A DNA stretch of 64,000 nt from Rugamonas brunnea (GTDB taxonomy: Bacteria > Pseudomonadota > Gammaproteobacteria > Burkholderiales > Burkholderiaceae_D), in NCBI RefSeq assembly GCF_014042345.1, contig NZ_JACEZT010000009.1, positions 186,001 through 250,000 of the forward strand. The letters run 5' to 3'. Shown in pieces: positions 50,392 through 58,618 of this stretch (its first letter is position 1; each line of letters opens with the position of its first letter). A program made the translations under genes and the position numbers. The notes beneath the pieces are model-generated. The model was given only the letters and a program-made list of their open reading frames with translations. It had not been told where the DNA came from and searched no databases.

Positions 50392-52385
50392 CCGCCACGA
50401 CGCCGGACCAGCGCCTGACCACGCGGCCGGTACGCCAGCTGTTCGCTTTCGCACTGGCGCTGCTGCTGGCGACCCAGCTGGCCATGTCCTACTACGCCTG
50501 GACCCGGGCCGAGGACCGCCTTCTGCCGGAACTCGGCAACAAGGCCCACACGGCTGCGCTGTCGCTGGCGGCCAGGCTGGAACGGGCGCTCGGTTATGGC
50601 ATCCCGCTGCCCCGGCTGGTGGGCGTGCCTGAATATTTTGCCGACGTCCTCAAACAAAACCCCGACCTGGCCTACTTGCGCGTGAGCGGCACGGATGGCG
50701 CCACGCTGTTCAGCAGCGGCGATGATGGCGGTCCGCCGGCCGGCTACCTGGACCAGCCATTGCCCCTACGGTTGCATGGCGCCATCGTCGGCCAGTTGCA
50801 TGTGGGCGTGCACCGCAACTACCTGGCCGCGCGCGTGCGCGAACTGCGCTACGACATCGGCATCGTGCTGCTGGCCAGCCTGCTGATCGCGTTCGAGGTG
50901 CTGTGGTTCGTCGTCACACTCAACTTCACGGCGCCCATGCGCCAGATCGCCGCCATGATGACGCGGCTGGCGGACGGCGACTTCCGCCGCGCGCCCCTGC
51001 GCGAAGGCAGCGAACCGCTGGCCCAGCGGCTGGGCGCAATCGCAGCCGCCGTCAACCAGGGCTATGAGCGTCTGGTGGCGCTGGCCGGTAATGTGCACCA
51101 GACCGGGATGCTGGGCGAGCTGCGGCGCGAATATGCGTTCGGCGACGCCAGCGGCGACAGCGAACTGGCGCAGCAACGCATCGTGCTGGTGCGGGTGCTC
51201 AGCTTCCTGTTCATGTTCGCGGAAATGCTGTCGCGGCCCTTCCTGCCCGTCTATGCGGCCACGCTGCCGATGGGGGCCACGGCGCTGCCGGAAGGACTGC
51301 GCGCCAGCCTGCCGGTGACGGCTTTCCTGCTCGCCGTCGCGTTGAGCATGCCCGCTGCGGGCCGCTGGTCGGACCACGCGGGGCGGCGCAGCGGCTACCT
51401 GAGCGGCGCCTTGCTGGTGATCGGGGGACTGATCGCCACCGCGCTGGTGCCGCAATACTGGGTGCTGCTGGCGGCGCGCGCCATTACCGGCGCCGGCTAC
51501 GCGCTCATGTTCATGGCCTGCCAGGGCTATGTGTTCGACAGCACCGACAGCGCGAACCAGGGCCGGGGCATGGCGCTGTTCGTGGGCGCCATCATGGTGG
51601 CCGAAATCTGCGCGCCGGCCGTGGGTGGCATCCTGGCCGACCGGCTGGGCTACCGGACCGTGTTTGCGCTTGGCGCCGGGATCGCCATGATCGCCGCCTG
51701 CATCGCCGGCGCGGTGCTCGACAACGGCAACGCGGCGCCCCGGGGCCCGCAACGGGCCCCCTTACTCAGGCTGGCCCACAACCGGCGCTTTGTCGCGCTC
51801 ACCGTCTTGTCCGGCATTCCGGCGAAATTCCTCTATTCCGGCTTCCTGATCTTCCTCGTCCCCATGCTGCTGAACGGACTCGGACTGTCCAAGTCCGAGA
51901 TCGGGCGCTACACGATGTTATATGGCCTGTGCTGTCTGCTGCTGGCGCCCCTGTTCGCCCACGTGGCCGACCGCCGCGATGCCTACGGCGCCATGGTCGC
52001 CGGCGGCGGCCTGCTGACGGCAGTGGCGATGCTTCCCGTCCTGCGCGGTGCCAGCCCGCCACTGGTCTTGCTGGGCATCGCAGGACTGGGCATAGGTCAG
52101 GCCATGAGCATCTCCGCGCAACTTGTGCTGGTGGCCCGCGCCACCCGCCAGGAAACGCTGGAGGTGGGCAGCGGTCCTGTCATGGGCGTATTTCGCCTGA
52201 TCGAGCGCCTGGGCGCCGCCGCCGGCCCTGTGGTCACGGGCGCTCTGGTGGCCCGCCACGGCGCGGCCGGCGCCATGCTGATACTGGGCGTGGCGGGACT
52301 GGTATCGTCGCTGCTATTCGCGGCCACGCTATGGCCAGCCCGGCGTGGGCGCAGGCGCGCACGTGGCATGGCGGGCCAGCCATGA
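50388..52385 (+). CDS. Sensor-HAMP-MFS fusion transporter
   Basis: A 665-residue protein joining a signalling-type N-terminus to a transporter. Residues 14-36 form a helix, about 37-155 a periplasmic Cache-like domain, 157-180 a second helix, and 181-235 a HAMP-like region (FTAPMRQIAAMMTRLADGDFRRAPLREGSEPLAQRLGA). From about 262 to 655 there is a 12-helix major-facilitator transporter with SMPAAGRWSDHAGRRSGYLSG (motif A-like) and GGILADRLGYRTVF. It would let a periplasmic signal act directly on transport, or the transporter act as a receptor; neither is known. It overlaps both neighbours by ATGA, so the four proteins are made together. The substrate is unknown. Confidence 0.85.
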   Translation: MTATTPDQRLTTRPVRQLFAFALALLLATQLAMSYYAWTRAEDRLLPELGNKAHTAALSLAARLERALGYGIPLPRLVGVPEYFADVLKQNPDLAYLRVSGTDGATLFSSGDDGGPPAGYLDQPLPLRLHGAIVGQLHVGVHRNYLAARVRELRYDIGIVLLASLLIAFEVLWFVVTLNFTAPMRQIAAMMTRLADGDFRRAPLREGSEPLAQRLGAIAAAVNQGYERLVALAGNVHQTGMLGELRREYAFGDASGDSELAQQRIVLVRVLSFLFMFAEMLSRPFLPVYAATLPMGATALPEGLRASLPVTAFLLAVALSMPAAGRWSDHAGRRSGYLSGALLVIGGLIATALVPQYWVLLAARAITGAGYALMFMACQGYVFDSTDSANQGRGMALFVGAIMVAEICAPAVGGILADRLGYRTVFALGAGIAMIAACIAGAVLDNGNAAPRGPQRAPLLRLAHNRRFVALTVLSGIPAKFLYSGFLIFLVPMLLNGLGLSKSEIGRYTMLYGLCCLLLAPLFAHVADRRDAYGAMVAGGGLLTAVAMLPVLRGASPPLVLLGIAGLGIGQAMSISAQLVLVARATRQETLEVGSGPVMGVFRLIERLGAAAGPVVTGALVARHGAAGAMLILGVAGLVSSLLFAATLWPARRGRRRARGMAGQP

Positions 52386-53470
52386 CCAACGCCCCGCCCA
52401 TCGCTACCATGGCTAACATGACTGACACGGCTAACATGGCTGGCATGGCTGTTACGCCGCCGCGCCGGCGCGCCTTGTTACGCGCCGCCCACGTCACCTG
52501 CGCCGCCGGCGCCTGGCTGGCCTGCCCGGTGCTACGGGCCAAGCCGCGCCCGTACCGCATCTACATGATGCTCTACCGGGGCCAGAGTGCCGTCGAACAA
52601 GGCTTCCGCGACTACTTCGCGGTCAACGATATCGACGTAGAACTGGTCGTGCGCGACGTGGCCCAGGATATCGGCAAGGTGCCGCAGCTGGTGGCCGAAG
52701 CCCGCACGCTGCACGCGGACCTGATCTACACCTGGGGCACGCCCATCACCTTGGCCGTAGCCGGACGGGCCGGCGCCGTCGATCCCGCCGTCCACGTGAC
52801 GGATATTCCCGTCGTGTTCACGATGGTGGCCTCCCCGCTCGGTTCGGGGCTGGTCACCTCGCTCGCCTCGTCGGGCCGCAACCTGACAGGGGCCTGCCAC
52901 GTGGTGCCCTTGCAGCAGCAACTGAGCGCCATCCGCGCCTACCGCCGCTTTGAGCGGATCGCCGTGATCTACAATCCGGCCGAACCCAATTCGGTGCAGA
53001 ACGTGGCCGAGTGGCGCGCCATGGCCGCCGCCAACGGCCTGCGGCTGCTCGAGAAGCCAGTACCGCTGGACGCCAAGGGCCAGCCCGACGCGGTCGCGCT
53101 GCCCGAATTGGTGGCCGGCCTTGCCCGCACCGGCACGCAGCTACTCTACATCGGCCCGGACAGCTTCCTGGCCGCCAACCGCAAGGCGCTGACGGCCGCC
53201 GCGCTGGCCCATCGCCTGCCGACCTTCGCCGCCACGGAAGTCTATCTGCGCGATGGCAAAGCCTTGTTCGGACTGGTATCGGGCTACGACAGCGTGGGAC
53301 GGCTGACCGCCCACAAGGCGGCGCAGATCCTTGTGCACCACATGGCGCCGGCCGCCATTCCGATCGAAACGCTGGCCCGCTTTTCCTACCTCGTCAATAT
53401 GGCGGTGGCCGACCAGCTCCAGTTGTACCCGCCGCTGAAGGTCATCAACTACGGGGAGCTGCTGCGATGA
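52382..53470 (+). CDS. ABC-type substrate-binding protein (ABC_sub_bind family)
   Basis: A 362-residue protein resembling the PF04392 periplasmic binding proteins: IYMMLYRGQSAVEQGFRDYF, ADLIYTWGTPITLAVAGR, DIPVVFTMVASPLGSGLVTSLASSGRNLTGA and RIAVIYNPAEPNS. Export is likely by a twin-arginine-like segment RRRALLRAAHVTCAAGAWLACP; before it is an odd Met/Thr/Ala-rich stretch (ATMANMTDTANMAGMAV). No ABC permease or ATPase lies nearby, so it may present its ligand to the sensor domains of the two upstream genes. The start overlaps the upstream stop (ATGA) and the stop overlaps the next start. Confidence 0.85.
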   Translation: MTNAPPIATMANMTDTANMAGMAVTPPRRRALLRAAHVTCAAGAWLACPVLRAKPRPYRIYMMLYRGQSAVEQGFRDYFAVNDIDVELVVRDVAQDIGKVPQLVAEARTLHADLIYTWGTPITLAVAGRAGAVDPAVHVTDIPVVFTMVASPLGSGLVTSLASSGRNLTGACHVVPLQQQLSAIRAYRRFERIAVIYNPAEPNSVQNVAEWRAMAAANGLRLLEKPVPLDAKGQPDAVALPELVAGLARTGTQLLYIGPDSFLAANRKALTAAALAHRLPTFAATEVYLRDGKALFGLVSGYDSVGRLTAHKAAQILVHHMAPAAIPIETLARFSYLVNMAVADQLQLYPPLKVINYGELLR

Positions 53471-54141
53471 ACCAAGACAGCCCGTTCCGCTGGCGGCCAT
53501 TGCGCCAGGAGGAGGCCCGCATCGCCTGGGCACTGCACGCCCAGGTGTTCGCTGCCACGCCGGTCGGCATGGTGCGGCCGGACCAGCCGGGCCATTTTGA
53601 GCAGCACATCCAGGCACTGGGCCGGATACTGGGCTGCTTCATCGGCGACCAGCTGGTGGCCTATGGCGTGCTGGGAATGCGGTCCGAGACGGTCGCGCAC
53701 CTGGCGGAGCTGCTTGCGCTGGCGCCGGCCGACCGCGCGCGCGCCTGCGTGCTGGATGGCGCGGCCTCGCTGCCACCGTGGCGCGGCCACAACCTGCACC
53801 AGGCCGCCATCGACGCGCGCGGCGAACTGGCACGGTCGCTGGGCCGCACACTGGTGTTGGCCACCGTGGCGCCGGAAAACATGCGCAGCCTGCGCGGCCT
53901 GCTGCTGCAAGGCTATGCGGTGCACGGTTACGCCACCGTCTATGGCGGCCTGCCCCGGCTGCTGATGGCGCGCGACCTGCTGCGGCCACAAAAGGAATGG
54001 CGGCTGACGCGCCAGGTGCCGGCCGCAGACCACGCCGGCCACCAGTCGGCCCTGGCCGGCGGCCTGCGCGGCTACGGTTGCCAGCAAGACGCCGCCAAGG
54101 CCTGGCATATCAGCTATGGCGAAGCACAGCCCATCGCCTGA
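53467..54141 (+). CDS. GNAT-like acetyltransferase
   Basis: A 224-residue cytoplasmic protein with GNAT features: GCFIGDQLVAYGVLGM (strands 2-3), LPPWRGHNLHQAAIDARGELARSLG in the acetyl-CoA-binding loop and helix region, and ATVAPENMRSLRGLLLQGY in the C-terminal Asn/Gly-Tyr part. The substrate is unknown. It starts by ATGA overlap with the binding-protein gene and ends the four-gene operon; the T6SS kinase gene converges 25 bases away. An acetyltransferase tied to a sensor-transporter operon suggests modification of the imported compound or of a target protein, but this is a guess. Confidence 0.75.
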   Translation: MNQDSPFRWRPLRQEEARIAWALHAQVFAATPVGMVRPDQPGHFEQHIQALGRILGCFIGDQLVAYGVLGMRSETVAHLAELLALAPADRARACVLDGAASLPPWRGHNLHQAAIDARGELARSLGRTLVLATVAPENMRSLRGLLLQGYAVHGYATVYGGLPRLLMARDLLRPQKEWRLTRQVPAADHAGHQSALAGGLRGYGCQQDAAKAWHISYGEAQPIA

Positions 54142-54166
54142 TGTTCGCCTGATGTCGGCTTGACGT

Positions 54167-56890
54167 TCACTGGTTGCGACGACGCCCCAGTCCCCCGCGC
54201 CGCTGCTCACGCTCACGTTGGCGCAGCACATCGATCATCACGTTGAAGGTACGGGCCAACTGGCCGATCTCGTCATCCGCCGTCACCTTGACCTGGATAT
54301 TGGCACGTTCATAATCGCCTTCCTTGAGCGCATTGGCGGCAGCCGTCAAGCGCTTCACCGGGCGCACGATGCCGCGCGCGAACCACAGCGCCAGCAACAG
54401 GAACACCAGTCCCACCACGGCCACGCTGTAGAGCACATTGTCGAACAGGTGCCGCAACGGCGCTTCGAAACGGGCGCGCGATTCCGTCACGCCCACCACC
54501 CAGTCATGCCCGGCCACGGGAGCGTAGCCGGCGTATTCATCCACGCCCGTCAGCGTGGAATGGTAGCGGATGCTGCCAGTGTTACGCGTGCCGACCATGG
54601 CATGCGCCAGCGTCGGCATGTCGAGGCTCTCGATGCGCTGGCGCCGGAACCGCTGGTCGGCCACGATGCGTCCCAGCGTCTCGCCGGACAGCGGCATCAG
54701 GCTGCGGTACAGCATGCGGTCGTCGTGATACTGCACCAGCACCCCGTCGCCGTCGATCATGAGCGGCTGCCGCGAGCTCTTGGCCCGCACCTGATCCAGG
54801 ATGGTCGCGATGGTCGAGCCCTTGATACGCAACACGACCACGCCGATCACGGCATGACGCGCGTCGAACACGGGATAGGCATAGTAGACGCCGGGTTTGC
54901 CTTCCGTGGAGCCCACGATCACGCCCGTCATGAAGGGATGGCCCCGCATCGCCTGCTGGAAGTACTCGCGGAACTTGAAGTTGAGGCCCGCCACACCGGG
55001 CTCGCTGGACACCAGCGCGTCGCCCTTCGCATTCATGAGGAACATCAGGTGCACGTCGGGATTGGATTTGACCACGCTGACCAGCCGCGCGTGCACGGCG
55101 TCGCGCCCCGCCGCCGCAGGTGCCCGCAGGTACTGGATGAAGACGGGATCGGTGGACAGGTAGGCGGCGAGATGGCGGCTGTCGCCCAGCAGTTGCGCCA
55201 CCCGCCCGGCCGTGCTCCGGGCCAGGCTTTCCAGGTTGCGCAATTCGCTGGCCGACACCGTGGCCACGCTGGCCCGAAGGTTGTAATAGGCCGTGATGGT
55301 CATCGGCAGCAGCGCGGCCAGCACCAGCGCCAGCGTCAGCTTCACGCCCAGCGGCCAGGAAGCGGGCCGCCACACGGCGCGGCCCAGCCTGCGCATGCCT
55401 TTGGACAGGCGCCGCTGCGCCTCCAGCTCCCCCACCCGCAGCGCATCCTGCAATCCCAGGCTGCCGGCGTGGGCCGAGAACAGGCCATGAGCGAAGTCGG
55501 CCACCGTTTGCGGGCGCTGCGCGGGATCGAGCATCAGCGCCTGGTCGATCGCCGCCAGGAAGGCGTCGCTGTAGCGGCCCGCAGCCGCCTCGCGCGCGGG
55601 CACGTAGTGCGCGACCCCGTGCTGGCGTTCCGGCGCTGGCGGCGGCTTGGTGCCGGTGGCCATCCAGTATAGCGTCGCGCCCAGCGCATAGATGTCGGTC
55701 CACGGCCCCTGCGGACCGCCCTCGTACTGTTCCGGCGGAGCATAGCCGGGCGTGACCACGTCGGCCGCCGCCTGCGCGCCGCCGGCCGTCTGGCGCGCGG
55801 CCCCAAAGTCGAGCAGCACCAGGCTGCCGTCCTCCTTACGCACGTAGATGTTATCGGGCTTGATGTCGCGATGCAGATAACCCGATTCGTGCACCAGCGC
55901 CAGTCCATCGAACAGCGGGTGCAGCAATGACAGCAACTGCGCTTCGGGCATCGCCTTGCGCTTTTCCCACCACTGCTTGAGCGGCTTGCCCCGCTCGTAT
56001 TCGAGCACCATGTAGGCGGTGCGATGGGCTTCGAAAAAGCGCGCCACCCGCACGATATTCGGATGGCGGAACGTGGCCAGCGTGCGCGCCTCGACCAGGA
56101 AGCTTTCCAGCCCGCTCAGGTAGAAATCGTTGTCCTCGGCCCAGCGCGGCGACACGGAATGGTCCGACGCGCGCGTGGCATAGTCACCGGGCAGGTATTC
56201 CTTGATCGCCACCTTGGCGTTCAGGTTGACGTCCGTGGCCAGGTAGGTGATGCCAAAACCGCCCTGCCCCAGCACGGCGTCGATGCGGTACTCGAATAGC
56301 TGGAAACCGGGACTGAGCGCCAGCGGCAGTTCTTCGCCCGGCGCGGCGCGGGCCGGCGGCGGCGCGGCCGGCAGCACGCTGCGCGGCGGCGCCGAGGGCG
56401 CGATGGACGGGACGCCAGCATCGGTGACGCTGCGCGTTGCCGCCAACGACATGCTAGATCCTGCTCCCGGCGCACTGGCAGCGACGCGGGTGGCGTCATC
56501 GGCAGGCGCAGATGTGGCGACGCGAGTGGCATCATCGGCTGGCGCGACCGGCGCGGCGTGCGGCACGTGGGTCACGTCATCGGCAGGCGTAATCGACGCG
56601 GCGGGCGCGATGCGGGTCGCATCATCGTCTCCCGGCTCAACGGAAGCCAGCCTGGTAACTTGCTCATCGCGCAGCGGCTGGGCTGCGCCGCCGCCCAGCT
56701 GCGCCTCCAGCGCCGCCAACTGGCTTTGGGCGCTACGGGCCGCCTCCGCGTGGACTTCGCGCAACCGCCGCTCAAGCGTCACCACCGTCTCCAGCGCTAC
56801 CACCCGGCGCGCCAGCTCGGCCTCGCGCGCGGCGCCGCCGGCATCGCCGCTGGCATCATCAGGCTGGGGACGATCGTCACTACGGTCCAT
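54167..56890 (-). CDS. Ser/Thr kinase with C-terminal dCache-HAMP sensor (T6SS-linked)
   Basis: A 907-residue membrane kinase. Residues 22-66 may be coiled coil; 90-155 hold Thr-containing repeats (DDATR at 90-93, 120-123 and 132-135; DDVTH at 104-108). The kinase domain spans about 198-475 with GQGGFG 208-213, Lys230, catalytic HRDIKPDN (Asp341, Asn346) and DFGAA (Asp360). A membrane helix lies near 515-537, then a periplasmic dCache-type domain to about 795, a second helix near 805-825, and a HAMP domain at the very C-terminus. The neighbouring PP2C, FHA and tag genes indicate a PpkA-like switch for type VI secretion. The start at 56890 follows GTGGAG. A terminal HAMP with no output domain is unusual. 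Confidence 0.9.
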   Translation of the reverse strand: MDRSDDRPQPDDASGDAGGAAREAELARRVVALETVVTLERRLREVHAEAARSAQSQLAALEAQLGGGAAQPLRDEQVTRLASVEPGDDDATRIAPAASITPADDVTHVPHAAPVAPADDATRVATSAPADDATRVAASAPGAGSSMSLAATRSVTDAGVPSIAPSAPPRSVLPAAPPPARAAPGEELPLALSPGFQLFEYRIDAVLGQGGFGITYLATDVNLNAKVAIKEYLPGDYATRASDHSVSPRWAEDNDFYLSGLESFLVEARTLATFRHPNIVRVARFFEAHRTAYMVLEYERGKPLKQWWEKRKAMPEAQLLSLLHPLFDGLALVHESGYLHRDIKPDNIYVRKEDGSLVLLDFGAARQTAGGAQAAADVVTPGYAPPEQYEGGPQGPWTDIYALGATLYWMATGTKPPPAPERQHGVAHYVPAREAAAGRYSDAFLAAIDQALMLDPAQRPQTVADFAHGLFSAHAGSLGLQDALRVGELEAQRRLSKGMRRLGRAVWRPASWPLGVKLTLALVLAALLPMTITAYYNLRASVATVSASELRNLESLARSTAGRVAQLLGDSRHLAAYLSTDPVFIQYLRAPAAAGRDAVHARLVSVVKSNPDVHLMFLMNAKGDALVSSEPGVAGLNFKFREYFQQAMRGHPFMTGVIVGSTEGKPGVYYAYPVFDARHAVIGVVVLRIKGSTIATILDQVRAKSSRQPLMIDGDGVLVQYHDDRMLYRSLMPLSGETLGRIVADQRFRRQRIESLDMPTLAHAMVGTRNTGSIRYHSTLTGVDEYAGYAPVAGHDWVVGVTESRARFEAPLRHLFDNVLYSVAVVGLVFLLLALWFARGIVRPVKRLTAAANALKEGDYERANIQVKVTADDEIGQLARTFNVMIDVLRQREREQRRGGLGRRRNQ

Positions 56891-57015
56891 GCGACTCCAC
56901 ATTTTTTTTGGGGAATATACATCGAACTAATGCATGGCTCATGCTAGCATGGGATACTTCCCCATTGGCGAAAAGTCATCTTCGCGGTTGCGCTTTTTTC
57001 TGGCCAGGAGACACC

Positions 57016-57888
57016 TTGGATAACTGGAAACAATTATCGCCATCCGTGCCGCACCACCTCGATTTCGGCGTGGCGTTCGGCCTGACCGACATCGGCACTG
57101 TGCGCGAATCGAACCAGGACAATTTCTTCATCGCGCCCGACCTGGGCCTGGTGATGGTGGCCGACGGCATGGGCGGCCACAACGGCGGCGAGATCGCCAG
57201 CGCCGACGCGCTCAACCTGGTCTACAACTTCGTGCGCGCCGCCCACAACGCGCCGGCCACGCCGCCGGGCAGCGAAACCACGGTGCCCATGTTCCGCGCC
57301 ACGCCGTTCGATCCGGCCCTGGCCGACCCGGACGCGACCTGGTCCGACGCCGCCATGAAGGCCATGATCACGCTGCACGATGCGGTGGAATACGCCAACA
57401 ACCGCATGTACCAGACCAACCTGGCCAACGACCGCGCCGACGGCAGCGGCATGGGCACCACCCTGACGGGCCTGTGGCAACTGCCGCCCGATGGCCCCAT
57501 GTTCATCTTCCACGTCGGCGACAGCCGCCTGTACCGTTTCCGCCAGGGCCGCATGGAACAACTGACGCGCGACCAGACCCTGTACCAACAAGCGCTGGAC
57601 GCAGGCGCCCAGGCGCTGCTCCCGCCGCGCAACCTGCTGCTGCAAGCGCTGGGACCGGCGCCGGAACTGGTGCCAGAACTGCAGTCGCAGGTGATGATGC
57701 CGGGCGATGTCTATCTGCTGTGCAGCGACGGCCTGTATGGCGAATCGGCGCCGGGCAGCATTGAAACCATCCTGGCCAGCGCCACCGCCGACAACCTGGA
57801 CGCCTGCTGCGCCGCGCTGGTGGAGATGGCCAAGCGTGACGGCAGCCGCGACAACATCACGGCCTTGCTGGTCAAGTGCACGGGCTGA
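57016..57888 (+). CDS. PP2C-family Ser/Thr phosphatase (PppA-like)
   Basis: A 290-residue cytoplasmic metal-dependent phosphatase that should reverse the kinase. PP2C motifs are all visible: DIGTVRESNQDNFF, MVADGMGGHNGGEIAS, GSGMGTTLTGLW, FHVGDSRLYRFR, LCSDGL and GSRDNITALLV. The best start is TTG at 57016 (MDNWKQLSPSVPHH) because AGGAG lies five bases before it; the frame is open to 56908 but that part covers the promoter region divergent from the kinase. Its last 17 bases overlap the convergent tagF gene. Confidence 0.93.
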   Translation: MDNWKQLSPSVPHHLDFGVAFGLTDIGTVRESNQDNFFIAPDLGLVMVADGMGGHNGGEIASADALNLVYNFVRAAHNAPATPPGSETTVPMFRATPFDPALADPDATWSDAAMKAMITLHDAVEYANNRMYQTNLANDRADGSGMGTTLTGLWQLPPDGPMFIFHVGDSRLYRFRQGRMEQLTRDQTLYQQALDAGAQALLPPRNLLLQALGPAPELVPELQSQVMMPGDVYLLCSDGLYGESAPGSIETILASATADNLDACCAALVEMAKRDGSRDNITALLVKCTG

Positions 57889-58612
57889 CGGGGTCGGGCC
57901 AGATCCCGGCCAGCATGCCGCCAAACTGCTCCGGCGAGGGCAAGCCCCGGCACATCAGCAGTGAAGGCGCCACTTCCGCCGAACCCTCCGTCCACCACAG
58001 GCTATGGCCGCGCAATGCGGCCGCCGCGATCTGCGGCGCCAGCGCGGCCAGCGCGTCAAACGAAGCGACATCAAGGCGCCAGGCGGCGCTCCCCTGCGCA
58101 CCGGCCAGCTGACCGGCCAGCGGCGCGTCCGGTAATGGCGCCAGTGCCTGCACGGCGTTGTCGAAACGCTCAAACACGAAGCCCTCCTGCAGCGTCGACA
58201 GGGCCAGCGCCTCGGCCTGCGCGTACCAGTCCTGGCCCGTGGTCAGCCAGTCCAGCAGGGCCGCCCCGCCGGGCGCCCCGGCCGCGATGGTCAGCGGAAA
58301 ATGGCGCCCCACCCGGTCCACGCTGGGCATCAGCACCCCGGCCCAAGCATGGTCATCGCAGGCGCCGGGCGCAAGGGCAAAGCGCCACACGGGGCTGGTC
58401 AGGTAGACGTCGAGCCAGCGGGTACCCAACTGTTCGCGGCTGGCCTGCAATCCCGCCTGCAACCACGCATCCCACAAGCCCACCAGCGCCGGCGGCAGCC
58501 GGCGCGACACGAAATCACCGTTCGAGACCACCTTGCCGAAGAATCCGGCCGTGGTGCTGAACGTAGCGGGAAGCTGGGCCCCGGCGGCGGCAGTCACATC
58601 ATCCATGGCCAT
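57872..58612 (-). CDS. tagF: Type VI secretion-associated protein TagF
   Basis: A 246-residue (244 from the second ATG at 58606) protein of the TagF/SciT/ImpM family: AGFFGKVVSNGDFVSRRLP at the N-terminus, W(D)AWLQAGL, SPVWRFALAPG and PSVDRVGRHFPLTIAA. TagF proteins are post-translational repressors or modulators of the T6SS that act with the FHA protein. It follows tssK by seven bases and is convergent with the phosphatase gene, overlapping by 17 bases. Confidence 0.93.
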   Translation of the reverse strand: MAMDDVTAAAGAQLPATFSTTAGFFGKVVSNGDFVSRRLPPALVGLWDAWLQAGLQASREQLGTRWLDVYLTSPVWRFALAPGACDDHAWAGVLMPSVDRVGRHFPLTIAAGAPGGAALLDWLTTGQDWYAQAEALALSTLQEGFVFERFDNAVQALAPLPDAPLAGQLAGAQGSAAWRLDVASFDALAALAPQIAAAALRGHSLWWTEGSAEVAPSLLMCRGLPSPEQFGGMLAGIWPDPVSPCT

Positions 58613-58618
58613 GCCCCG

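Noticed and set aside
56908..57015. ATG start of the PP2C phosphatase at 56908
   Set aside because: It would cover the divergent promoter region and lacks a ribosome site, whereas TTG 57016 has AGGAG at proper spacing just before the conserved domain.
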